From: a virus
Length of the DNA stretch: 64,000 nt
Strand: one strand, 5' to 3'
Virus record (IMG/VR): IMGVR_UViG_3300050821_010639
Span: 88,047-152,046 of that record
Positions within the stretch are counted from its first letter, which is position 1, and every line of letters begins with the position of its first letter. This document shows positions 55,537 to 63,212 of this stretch, one piece after another. The position numbers were made by a program, and so were the translations under genes. A model generated the notes under the pieces. The model saw only the letters and a list, made by a program, of their open reading frames with translations. It was not told the origin of the DNA and did no database searches.

Positions 55537-56225
55537 TAGAAGATGAAGGCGTTGACCCCGACACCGGTCGGCACGACGCCGGCGGCCGACGGGGGGACGC
55601 CGTCCATCGGGCCGCCGGGGAACGGGGCGCCGAGGGAAGCGCCGGAGACCGCGCCGCCGTAGGGGACGTACCGGGCACCGAGCAGCACCATCGCCTGGCC
55701 CGCGCCGGAGCCGAGGCCCTGGCCGTTGATGATGTTGGTCGTGTCGGTGCCGGAGACCACGTTGCCGTTGAGGATGCCGCGGATGACCATGTTGCCGAGC
55801 GCGTCGCCGGCCACCTTGCCCCCCGGGCTCGCCGGGAAGACGACCGCGCCGCCGGCCAGCGTGATGCCGCCGGGGTTCACGTTGTTGGTTCCGGCGTTGT
55901 AGGCCGACAGGCTGGCCGCGCCGGGGCCGCCGGTGTCGCGACCGTCGCGCAGCACGCCGACCGGGACCTGCCGCCCGTCGGTCGCGCCCGCCTGGTAGGA
56001 GAAGTACTTGCCGGAGGCGACGTGCCGGGCGATGATGCAGCCGGTCGGGAGCACGCCCTGGCCGGCCGCGAGGGTGACCCCGCGCTGGGTGAAGCCGGCG
56101 TAGCTGAGCAGCAGCTCCTGGACGGCCTCGGCGTGAAACTCGTCGCCGAACCCCTGGCCGTACTCGTGCGTCGGCTTGACGTACCCCGGCGGGTAGTCGA
56201 ACTCGAAAGAGTCACTCTGTGGCAT
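55536..56225 (-). CDS. Head decoration protein
   Basis: 229 residues. QRGVTLAAGQGVLPTGCIIA and SGKYFSYQAGATDGRQVPVG, then GVLRDG, match the lambda gpD-like decoration fold just upstream of a capsid gene. Gly/Val/Pro-rich C-terminus. Shine-Dalgarno GAGGAG. Confidence 0.75.
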   Translation of the reverse strand: MPQSDSFEFDYPPGYVKPTHEYGQGFGDEFHAEAVQELLLSYAGFTQRGVTLAAGQGVLPTGCIIARHVASGKYFSYQAGATDGRQVPVGVLRDGRDTGGPGAASLSAYNAGTNNVNPGGITLAGGAVVFPASPGGKVAGDALGNMVIRGILNGNVVSGTDTTNIINGQGLGSGAGQAMVLLGARYVPYGGAVSGASLGAPFPGGPMDGVPPSAAGVVPTGVGVNAFIF

Positions 56226-56256
56226 CAGCCGCGCTCCTCGCTGCGCCTATCCCCGG

Positions 56257-57396
56257 TTACTGCCGGGTCCCGTCGGAGGTGAAGAAGTCCTTGTGCTGCG
56301 CGGTGAGCCGCGCCACCTCGGCGTCGATGTCCTGCTCCTGGCGCTGCTCGCCGTCCGGGCCGGACAGCCCCACCTGCTGGTCGAGCTTCACGTACGGACG
56401 GTCAGCCGGGGCGAGGATGGCGTCCAGGTCATCGCGGCGGGACAGCGCCATCTCGATGGCTGCAGCCCTGGCCTTGGGCAGCAGGCGGCCGGCCCCGATG
56501 TAGCCGTCCACCTCGGTCATGGCCGCCCGGCGCTGCAAGCCGGTCACCGTCTCGCGCAGGCCCTTGTTGTCCGCGGCCAGCTCGACCACCGCAGCGGTGA
56601 CGTCGGACAGGCTCACCGTGCCCGGGTCAGCGGACAGCTGGAACGTGCCCGAGTCCTTGAGTGCCTCCGCGACGGCGACGGGCAGCGCCTGCATGAACTC
56701 GGCCGACAGCGCGGCGGCGTCCGGGGCCGCAGTGGCGGCGGCCTGCAAGGCGGCGACGTCGATGCCGTGCTCGTTCTTCAGAGCGGCGAGCAGCTCTTCC
56801 CTGGTAAGCGGCACGGTTTCCTCCGGCACGGGAGTCAGGACGACGACTTCTCCGGTGCTATCGGCTGACGCGGCAAGGACTTCCTTGTAGTCGTCTAGGT
56901 CCACGCAGTACGGCCGGTTTGTCACCGCGACGTGGAGGAGTGTTGGGCCGACCTTCTTGTCAGTCCGCGTATCGGTGTAGTTCGTGCTCAGGAACGCAGA
57001 CGCACCCAGGTACGTCTTGCCGAGGCGGGCCGCCGCCTGCTCGTCGCGCGCGTCGATGAGGGCGTACACCTTGTCACCACGGGACTTGATGCCGACGACT
57101 TCACCGATGTTGGCATCAGGGTTCTCCACGTGCTCGTTCCTCGCGTTAGCGAGGGGCACCTGGACGATGGGACAGACTCCGGCCTTGAAGTTCGCCTCCA
57201 TCGCAGACACGAAGCCATCGTCAATATTGATCCGGACCTTGGTCACCGGATGAATAAGCGGGCCTTTGTTGAGGATGTGCTTTTCGAACAGCCGGCCTGT
57301 GACCTGGCGCGACCGGGCCAGCTCCACCGGGACGTCCTCAACCGGCCGGAAGGCTCCGCCAGGGGCGGGCACGATGTAACGAAGGTCATCGCCCAT
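56257..57396 (-). CDS. Mu I-like prohead protease and scaffold
   Basis: 379 residues: N-terminal protease-like domain to ~190 (VTGRLFEKHILNKGPLIHPV, GKTYLGASAFLSTNYTD with the likely catalytic Ser, LLHVAVTNRPYCVDLDDYKE) and a helical, Ala/Asp/Gln-rich scaffold part. No Shine-Dalgarno; TCCGATTA element 8 nt upstream. Confidence 0.75.
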   Translation of the reverse strand: MGDDLRYIVPAPGGAFRPVEDVPVELARSRQVTGRLFEKHILNKGPLIHPVTKVRINIDDGFVSAMEANFKAGVCPIVQVPLANARNEHVENPDANIGEVVGIKSRGDKVYALIDARDEQAAARLGKTYLGASAFLSTNYTDTRTDKKVGPTLLHVAVTNRPYCVDLDDYKEVLAASADSTGEVVVLTPVPEETVPLTREELLAALKNEHGIDVAALQAAATAAPDAAALSAEFMQALPVAVAEALKDSGTFQLSADPGTVSLSDVTAAVVELAADNKGLRETVTGLQRRAAMTEVDGYIGAGRLLPKARAAAIEMALSRRDDLDAILAPADRPYVKLDQQVGLSGPDGEQRQEQDIDAEVARLTAQHKDFFTSDGTRQ

Positions 57397-57412
57397 GCCC
57401 CGGGTAATCGGA
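57397..57412 (-). promoter_or_regulatory. CCGATT start element, 8-nt spacing
   Basis: TCCGATTA, 8-nt spacer CCCGGGGC, ATG 57396. Lies in a ~120-nt gap, so it is non-coding here. Confidence 0.5.
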
Positions 57413-57516
57413 CTAAAGCGGAAACGTCCTGGCCTCGGGGTTCAGCACCACGTACCGGCCGAACCGCTGACCCGCCTGAACAAACCTCCTTGGCGTTCCC
57501 ACACGTCTTACTACGC

Positions 57517-57735
57517 CTAAGGCGTCTTCCGCCTGCGGTAGCTGAAGGCAGGCGACCGGGCCATGATGTCGTCGGCTGCCTGGCGGAGGATGTCCTCTGC
57601 CAGCGACGGGTCAGTTTTCGCCACCCGGGCAGCCCTGCGCACGCTGGCCGCCGCATCGTCCAGCCCGGCAGCCTCCAGGCGGTCGGCGATCTCGGCTGCC
57701 TCGGCCGGTATGTCCCCGTCCTGCCGGATGATCAT
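57517..57735 (-). CDS. Small helical protein, 72 aa
   Basis: ATG 57735 behind AGAGG, overlapping the edge of the DUF397 cassette. MIIRQDGDIPAEAAEIADRL, Ala/Asp-rich helices. The same frame stays open to 58197 through the antisense of the DUF397 gene; I take the ATG with the ribosome site as the start. Confidence 0.6.
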   Translation of the reverse strand: MIIRQDGDIPAEAAEIADRLEAAGLDDAAASVRRAARVAKTDPSLAEDILRQAADDIMARSPAFSYRRRKTP

Positions 57736-57742
57736 GTTTCCT

Positions 57743-57772
57743 CTTGACTGGAGTCTAGCAATCGTGCAGAAT
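57743..57772 (+). promoter_or_regulatory. Operator-promoter of the DUF397 gene
   Basis: CTTGACTGGAGTCTAG (57743-57758): left arm intact, right arm partly changed. Rightward -35 TTGACT (57744-57749), 17-nt spacer, -10 CAGAAT (57767-57772). Same operator family and -35/-10 geometry as the early promoters. Confidence 0.65.
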
Positions 57773-57822
57773 GGGTTCCGCTGCAGCAGTCCGTGCAAAC
57801 TTCTACGGCAGGAGAACAGCAA

Positions 57823-58047
57823 GTGCAGACGGCAGGACATCAGGCCGGCCCGACCTGGGTCAAGAGTTCGCTGAGTTTCGCGAACGGCAACTGCGTTGAG
57901 GTAGCGAGCCTGTCCGGCGGCGAAGTTGGCGTCCGGAACAGCAGGGATGCTGCAGGCGCGGTTCTCCGCTTCACGCCAGACGAATGGCGCGCGTTCATCG
58001 GTGGCGTTCAGAGCGGCGAATTCGACAGGTTCGGCCAGCAGGGCTAA
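57823..58047 (+). CDS. DUF397 protein
   Basis: 74 residues from GTG 57823 (AGGAG 8 nt upstream). TWVKSSLSFANGNCVEVASL, VGVRNSRDAAGAVLRFTPDE and WRAFIGGVQSGEFDRFG cover the complete DUF397 domain. In actinomycetes these small proteins pair with XRE-type HTH regulators (WhiJ-like systems) that influence development. No HTH partner is adjacent. The only rightward gene within the head operon, with its own promoter and terminator: a classic moron arrangement. Confidence 0.85.
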   Translation: MQTAGHQAGPTWVKSSLSFANGNCVEVASLSGGEVGVRNSRDAAGAVLRFTPDEWRAFIGGVQSGEFDRFGQQG

Positions 58048-58197
58048 CTCGTCAGCGTCAGGGGCCGCGGTCCCGTCAGCGTCAGCAGCCCCCGGGTCGA
58101 TGGTGACCCGGGGGCTGCTTTCATTCTCCGGCGGCGGCTCCGGCTCCTCGCGCACGGCCCACTCACCGTCGTCCCGCGTCACCCACTCACTGCCCAT
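58048..58197 (-). CDS. Possible remnant or small ORF opposite the DUF397 cassette
   Basis: ATG 58197 carries a CCCGATTA element 7 nt upstream and opens MGSEWVTRDDGEWAVREEPE, which looks coding. Farther on the frame runs antisense through the DUF397 terminator and gene down to 57517 without a stop. It may be a late gene truncated by insertion of the cassette. Confidence 0.35.
58084..58119 (+). terminator. Terminator of the DUF397 unit
   Basis: Perfect 15-bp arms AGCAGCCCCCGGGTC / GACCCGGGGGCTGCT, 6-nt loop, followed by TTCATT. Confidence 0.85.
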
Positions 58198-58212
58198 ACA
58201 GCGCTAATCGGG
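58198..58212 (-). promoter_or_regulatory. CCGATT start element
   Basis: CCCGATTA, 7-nt spacer GCGCTGT, ATG 58197. Overlaps the previous gene's CCC GAT TAG end. Confidence 0.5.
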
Positions 58213-58437
58213 CTGGTACTCCACCAGGCCGGGCACGCCGGCGAGGACCGTGGCGGCGCGCTCCAGGTCGTCCTCGGTGCCGGAGACGGTCAGCCCGCCG
58301 TCGGTCATGGAATGGATGTCGAGAGGGCCGAAGACGTACCGCACCCGGTGCTCCCTGGCGTACTCGAACAGCGTGAGCACGGCCAGCGCGTAAGAGACGT
58401 TGCCGTCCGCGAACCACTGGCGCGTCTTGTCAGCCAC
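58204..58437 (-). CDS. Hypothetical protein, 77 aa
   Basis: GTG start with AGGGGG. MADKTRQWFADGNVSYALAV; alpha/beta pattern with GLTVSGTEDDLERAATVLAG. Between the minor head gene and the DUF397 cassette. Confidence 0.6.
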   Translation of the reverse strand: MADKTRQWFADGNVSYALAVLTLFEYAREHRVRYVFGPLDIHSMTDGGLTVSGTEDDLERAATVLAGVPGLVEYQPD

Positions 58438-59434
58438 CGCCCCCTGCCAGTCTCTTCAGCATTTGGTCAAGTTCGTGGACAGCCGCCCGCAGGAACGCGG
58501 AGTCGGCCTCGTACTCATCGGCGGGCATGTCCTGGATGTCACCTGCGGAGATGAAGGCGGCCGGCACCTGCCCGTCATCCGAAGGTACGTCGGCAGTATC
58601 GCCAGTGCGTACGATTTCCAGCCGGCACCTGCAGAAGGGGTGCAAGAGCGGCCCTTGCAGCTTACCGTGGTACGGACGCGGAGGGTGCGTGTAGACAATC
58701 CTGTGGCCGACGGGCAGCCCGTACTTCCGCTCCCCCGCCTGGGTGGCCACGCGGCGCTCACCGGACTGCGGCATGGCGGCCGGCCCGCCCAGGTAAGGGG
58801 CGAACGACTCGCGCAGGCCTATCGTCACCCCGTTCAGCTTCCGGCACCAGTAGCAGCACGACGCGCTCTCGGCGTGCGCCCGCCACCGCTTGCTCAGCCG
58901 CTCGCCCCGTGCCTCGCGCGCCAGGGCATCGCCGAGCGCCGCGGCCGACGCGCCGGAGCCCTCGGCCGTGTGCGCTGCCATGCGGGCCCGCAGGGCGGCC
59001 TGACGGCCCCAGGACAGCAGGGCGTCCCGCACGGCGCCCGCGCGCTCCTCGGCCGCCCTCTGGTCCGGGTGCTCGCCCGGCGGGGTCACCCCGCGGATGA
59101 ACGCCCGCCGCGGCACCGAGGCGTGCGCGTGCCGGACCAGGCCGCGCAGGCGGGCTACATCCCCGAAAATCGCGCCGGTGTCGTCCAGCAGGTGACCCAG
59201 TACCCCGTCGTCGCCGCTCAGCGCGCCCGAGGAGTACCAGGCCTGGCGGACCAGCTCCTCCGCTGCCGAGCGCGCCTCGTCCAGGGCCTGCTGGAGTACG
59301 GCGTCGGTGTCCGGCCGGCGCAGCAGCGCGTCCGCCGAGCCCGCGGGGTTGTTGCGGGTAACCAGCGCGAGGTACCCGGCCGCCTCCGCGACAGCCTGGC
59401 GGACAACGGCGGCCAGCTGGTCGGGCGCGGCCAC
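58430..59434 (-). CDS. Mu F-like minor head / capsid morphogenesis protein
   Basis: 334 residues from GTG 59434. The C-terminal part contains KRWRAHAESASCCYWCRKLN and YHGKLQGPLLHPFCRCRLEI, the Cys/His pattern of phage Mu gpF-type (SPP1 gp7) minor head proteins. The position after the portal agrees. Confidence 0.8.
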   Translation of the reverse strand: MAAPDQLAAVVRQAVAEAAGYLALVTRNNPAGSADALLRRPDTDAVLQQALDEARSAAEELVRQAWYSSGALSGDDGVLGHLLDDTGAIFGDVARLRGLVRHAHASVPRRAFIRGVTPPGEHPDQRAAEERAGAVRDALLSWGRQAALRARMAAHTAEGSGASAAALGDALAREARGERLSKRWRAHAESASCCYWCRKLNGVTIGLRESFAPYLGGPAAMPQSGERRVATQAGERKYGLPVGHRIVYTHPPRPYHGKLQGPLLHPFCRCRLEIVRTGDTADVPSDDGQVPAAFISAGDIQDMPADEYEADSAFLRAAVHELDQMLKRLAGGGG

Positions 59435-59435
59435 G

Positions 59436-59921
59436 CTACTCCGGGTTAAGCGTGCCGCGAAACGACGTGCGCCGGTCAACGTCCGTGGACTCGACCGTGA
59501 CCAGGTACGGGTCCCAGCCCGGGGCGTGAACCGGCTTGTAGGGCCGCGCCCAGTCGCGCGGCCCGGTGTCCCCCTCGCTGGCCAGCGCGAAGTCTTCCAT
59601 GCGCTCGTGCAGGTCCACGTCGCCTAGCCGGTCGAACAGCCACCGCGTCCACGACTGCGCGTTGTACGTCGCCGGGGGCACCGGGAAGTAGTGGTTCACG
59701 TCCATCTGCTGCGACGGGTCGTAAGTGTTCGTGCCGTGCCGCCCGACGACTAGCGTCAGGCCGCGTGACTCGCCGCTGTGGCGGCCGGGCTTGTCCCGCT
59801 GGCAGTCATCCTCAAGCCACACGTTCCAGCCGAGGTGGTCACGGTAGCGGAGCCAGCTGACAAGCTCCGCGAGGATCGCGGGGTACGGGGCAACCTGCTG
59901 CATCTGACGGTCATCGCTCAC
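59436..59921 (-). CDS. Hypothetical protein, 161 aa
   Basis: MSDDRQMQQVAPYPAILAEL; LGWNVWLEDDCQRDKPGRHS; LTLVVGRHGTNTYDPSQQMD. Trp/Asp-rich. GTG start has a TCCGATTG element 7 nt upstream. In the portal-minor head block, role unknown. Confidence 0.6.
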   Translation of the reverse strand: MSDDRQMQQVAPYPAILAELVSWLRYRDHLGWNVWLEDDCQRDKPGRHSGESRGLTLVVGRHGTNTYDPSQQMDVNHYFPVPPATYNAQSWTRWLFDRLGDVDLHERMEDFALASEGDTGPRDWARPYKPVHAPGWDPYLVTVESTDVDRRTSFRGTLNPE

Positions 59922-60214
59922 TGCCCGGCAATCGGAGGCTGGCCCGGCGGCCCAGGCGGCGCCGGGGGCACGGGCGGCTGCATGTGCACGTAAGCGAGGC
60001 CGGAGATGGTGTCGCCCGGCGGGACCACCAGGTTTACCCCTAGCTGCGGGTACACGGCGCCGGCCCCCGTCTTCGGCGGCGGCACCGTCGCCGGCGTCAC
60101 GGGCGCGACGGGAGGCTGCCCCGGGGCCAGGGCAGCCAGCTCCAGCGCGCGCCCGGCGGCGATCTCCTCAACGAGGTCGCGGGCAAGCGCCACCATGGCG
60201 TCGTGCGCGCTCAC
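59918..60214 (-). CDS. Pro-rich small protein, 98 aa
   Basis: GTG overlaps the portal stop. Helical start (MSAHDAMVALARDLVEEIAA) and a Pro-rich end (PPVPPAPPGPPGQPPIAGQ). Unknown. Confidence 0.55.
   Translation of the reverse strand: MSAHDAMVALARDLVEEIAAGRALELAALAPGQPPVAPVTPATVPPPKTGAGAVYPQLGVNLVVPPGDTISGLAYVHMQPPVPPAPPGPPGQPPIAGQ
59922..59936 (-). promoter_or_regulatory. CCGATT start element
   Basis: TCCGATTG, 7-nt spacer CCGGGCA, GTG 59921. Preceding gene reads CCG ATT GCC. Confidence 0.55.
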
Positions 60215-61829
60215 CCGCCCAGCCCGTTCCCCTTGCCGGCCTGCCCGACCGCGCTGCCCCCGGCGGCCGAGGTACCGGTGGCGGTGGTCTGGGAGCCGAC
60301 TGGCACCTTGATGTGCACTACCGGCTGCTGCGGGGACCCGCCCTTGCCGGCCTGGACCGGGTTCTGCTGCTGTTGCTGCGCCTGCTGGGCCGCGGCCTTC
60401 TGCTGGGCGGCCATCTGCTTCTGCTGCTTCTCGCGGTCGGCCTTGATCTTGTCGTAGTCGATGTCGAAGCCGAAGTCGCCGGCGAGACGCTGCTCCAGCT
60501 CCAGCATGAACTCGGGCGTGACGTTGGCCTGCTGCCCAGCTGTGGCGAGCTTATCGAAAGTATCCTGGATAGCCGCCTTGGCTTCCTCGGTCAGCGGGCC
60601 CCACTTGAAGCGCGGGTACATGTCACTGCCGAAGTTCCAGTCGACAAAGCGCGGGAAGATGTGGTCGTTGATGACCTGCGCCATTTCCTCCAGGATGCCC
60701 TCTAGCATGAGGAAATAGGTCACGTCGTCCTGCTTGCCGAAGTCGACCAGTGTGCTATCCCCCTGGCCGCCGCCCTGCTCATTGTCGAACCACTGAGCGA
60801 GAACGCTCTTCGACATCTGGGAATTGTGGTGGTTGATCAATCCCAGGAAGTCAAAGCGCGACGCCGACTCGTTCAGCGTCTGCACGGTCCAGTCGGCCGT
60901 GGGGAGCGCGATGTACTGCGCGAGCCCCAACTGGGCCAGCGCCTTGACGAAGTTGTTCTTGTCCTCCGCCGGCGCATTGGGGACCATCGTGCCCACGCGC
61001 AGGCCTACCGCCGCCCTTTGCGCTGCCAGGTGCGCGATGTAGTAAAGCTTTTCCTTCTTGTCATAGTGATAAAAGGCGCTCTCGAACATGGACACGCCGT
61101 AGAACGGGCGTTCGGCTTCCTCGTGCGCGTAGTACAGCGCGGTTTCCTTCGGGATCTTGACGTCGATCGTCCGTCCCTGGAAGAACGTGCGCTGCCGGAA
61201 GCCGTTGAACTCGCCCTGGCCGTCAAGCAGGAAAGTGAGGGTCTCCGAGGGGCGCCAGTCCATCTTCCGGAGCGTCCACTTGCCCTTGTTGGGCCCCGTC
61301 TTGGGCTGCCAGTAGACCATCTCCCAGGCGCTGAACCCGTTGAACAGCGCGAGCAGCATCTGCTTGACGAACCTGTCGAAGGAGTGAGTCATCCCGCCGG
61401 CCGCCCGCGGGGCGAACAGCAGGTCCTTGCAGAACTGCGCCTCCTCGACCCCGCCCTCCTGGCCGTCGGCGGGCACCACGTCAGCGTTCTTCATCGCCGA
61501 CAGCAGGGGCTTGGTCAGCAGCCGGTACAGCGCCCTGGCCTGGCCGTCGCGGCGGCGCATGGTGACCAGCTGGCGAATTGAAACTGGGTCATCGCGGAAG
61601 ATTTCCCAGCTGTCCCGGTACGGGGTCGCGAAGGGGAGGAAGTACGGGACACCAGGTTAAGCCGACCGCGAAGTTCTGGGCCTCATCCGGCGGACGGACA
61701 AGCGACTGCTCGTCCTGAAGAACGTAACCTTCCTGGCCGTAACCCTGCGTGGCTTAAGGTGACGCCCATTCCTCCGGGCGGCTGCACGCTGGCGGTGTAT
61801 GAGCCTTGTCCCGAACCTGGGGTCGTCAT
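60211..61829 (-). CDS. Portal protein with two apparent +1 frameshifts
   Basis: Three consecutive frames together read as one portal. ATG 61829 (Shine-Dalgarno GGGGAGG) gives MTTPGSGQGSYTASVQPPGG, then MGVTL. After TTA-A at 61757-61754 the +1 frame gives ATQGYGQEGYVLQDEQSLVR, then DEAQNFAVGL. After TTA-A at 61660-61657 a second +1 shift gives PYFLPFATPYRDSWEIFRDD and the rest. The main body (MRRRDGQARALYRLL; DWRPSETLTFLLDGQGEF; VNDHIFPRFVDWNFGS-like region) is a typical actinophage portal. Removing one A at each site restores one frame. Confidence 0.85.
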
Positions 61830-61835
61830 ATGGCA

Positions 61836-62510
61836 TCACCTCCCCCTGCAGACAGGAGGCAGCGCCTCGCGGACCTGTTCACCTCCCGTCTGATCGGTTA
61901 GTGCTTCCTCGATGTGCGGAGGCAGGGTCTTCCACCAGTGCTCAGGCCGTCGCAAGTGATGCGACACGCAAAGCGTCACAAGCCAGCGAGGGTCGTTAAC
62001 TGGCCGCAGCCGGTACGGGATGACATGGTGAACGACTAGCCCAGCACCAGACGGAATGAACTCTCCGCCGTCCTGGCAGCTGTAGCCGTCGCGCTCAAGA
62101 ACAGCCCGACGGATCTCCGGCCACGTCGCCCCCCGGTAAGTCCGCTCCGAGGGCGAACTGCCACCTCGGAAGTTCGGGTGGGCATCCCCGCGCAGCCAGT
62201 AGTCCCGAATGCCCGTCAAGCCGAGGGCAGACGCCTTATGCCGCACAGCGCCCTCTGAACGGCCAGTCAGCTCAGCAACAGCCCCTAGCGGCATGTCAGG
62301 TTCCGCTAGGAGTTCTAGCTCCCACGGCTCCCAGCCACGCTGCCAGCTTCGGGCCTTACCCTTGCCGCCTTGGCAGAACACCCGGTTCACTCCGAGCTGG
62401 GAGGCTTTCGTACTAGCGCCAGCCAATGTACGGCCCGTTCGCTCCGCCACCTCAGCCAGCGACAGCGACGTGTCCCGCAACAGTGCTAGCTCAGCCTCAG
62501 TCCACCGCAA
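61836..62510 (-). CDS. HNH homing endonuclease with two HTH repeats
   Basis: TTG start is the likeliest (62510). Two similar HTH units (TSLSLAEVAERTGRTLAG and MPLGAVAELTGRSEGAVRH) are followed by an NUMOD-like HPNFRGG and an HNH core ERDGYSCQDGG, LVVHHVIPYRL, LVTLCVSHHLRRPEHWW. It ends 7 nt before the portal start. Confidence 0.75.
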   Translation of the reverse strand: MRWTEAELALLRDTSLSLAEVAERTGRTLAGASTKASQLGVNRVFCQGGKGKARSWQRGWEPWELELLAEPDMPLGAVAELTGRSEGAVRHKASALGLTGIRDYWLRGDAHPNFRGGSSPSERTYRGATWPEIRRAVLERDGYSCQDGGEFIPSGAGLVVHHVIPYRLRPVNDPRWLVTLCVSHHLRRPEHWWKTLPPHIEEALTDQTGGEQVREALPPVCRGR

Positions 62511-62811
62511 CAGCAGCCTCGCGCAGCCTGCGCAGCTCCGCCACGACCGCGAGCACGCGCCGGTCGCCAGACGGCGGGTTGTACTGGGTCGACTCCTCCC
62601 AGTGCCGCAGGGCCTCTTGCCAGGTCACCCCGGCCGCCTCGTGCTTGCTGCGTAGCGGGCTAGCCGCGTCGCTGGTGCACGACATCTTCATGTCGCGCGA
62701 GTCTCCGACTTCAAGCAGGGCACCGCACACCCGGCAGATCGGCTTCTCCGCGTAGCGAAACTCCAGGACAGCGAGCAGTTCGTCCGTAATCTCAACAGGT
62801 ACTTCACTCAT
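62497..62811 (-). CDS. Zinc-binding-type small protein, 104 aa
   Basis: MSEVPVEITDELLAVLEFRY, then CRVCGALLEVGDSRDMKMSC, which looks like a zinc ribbon. Helical end. Overlaps the HNH start. Unknown role. Confidence 0.6.
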   Translation of the reverse strand: MSEVPVEITDELLAVLEFRYAEKPICRVCGALLEVGDSRDMKMSCTSDAASPLRSKHEAAGVTWQEALRHWEESTQYNPPSGDRRVLAVVAELRRLREAAVAVD

Positions 62812-62836
62812 ACCTGTTGATACGTGCGAGCCCTAA

Positions 62837-63127
62837 CTACCTGCCAGCGGGCCTGCGGGCCGGGGGCTTGTCCTCAGCAGACGGCGCGTCGATCATGCCG
62901 GCCAGGTTATTCGAGTTGACGAACAGGTGCCGCCCGTCCGGCAGGAGCACCTGCACGCCGATGAGGTTGCCCATCTCGGCCGCGATGGTCACGCTGTCAC
63001 TCGGCACGGTAACCTCGCCGACGCCGCCGACCGGCTGGAGGAGGGTGACCACGACGTCGCCCTTCTGCGCGCCGGGAGCGTTGCCGGCGTCGGCCATGAA
63101 CTCGTGCCACATCCCCTTAAGGTGCAT
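62837..63127 (-). CDS. Small protein, 96 aa
   Basis: MHLKGMWHEFMADAGNAPGA, then beta-rich (VTVPSDSVTIAAEMGNLIGV; LPDGRHLFVNSNNLAGMID). ATG 63127 has a GACGATTG element 7 nt upstream and lies directly after a strong hairpin. Confidence 0.6.
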   Translation of the reverse strand: MHLKGMWHEFMADAGNAPGAQKGDVVVTLLQPVGGVGEVTVPSDSVTIAAEMGNLIGVQVLLPDGRHLFVNSNNLAGMIDAPSAEDKPPARRPAGR

Positions 63128-63142
63128 GCACGGGCAATCGTC
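63128..63142 (-). promoter_or_regulatory. CGATT start element behind a terminator
   Basis: GACGATTG, 7-nt spacer CCCGTGC, ATG 63127. Only 8 nt separate it from the terminator hairpin at 63151-63182. Confidence 0.55.
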
Positions 63143-63150
63143 CGGACAGC

Positions 63151-63182
63151 GCAGGGCCCCGGCGGCGGTGCCGGGGCCCTGC
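63151..63182 (-). terminator. Strong hairpin between two late genes
   Basis: Perfect 13-bp arms GCAGGGCCCCGGC / GCCGGGGCCCTGC with a 6-nt loop. Confidence 0.8.
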
Positions 63183-63212
63183 TGGTTGTTTATGAAGTTG
63201 TCGCCTGGCCGG

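Noticed and set aside
57517-58197. One 226-codon leftward gene spanning the DUF397 locus
   Set aside because: Its middle is antisense to a textbook DUF397 gene with promoter and terminator; treated as two pieces instead.
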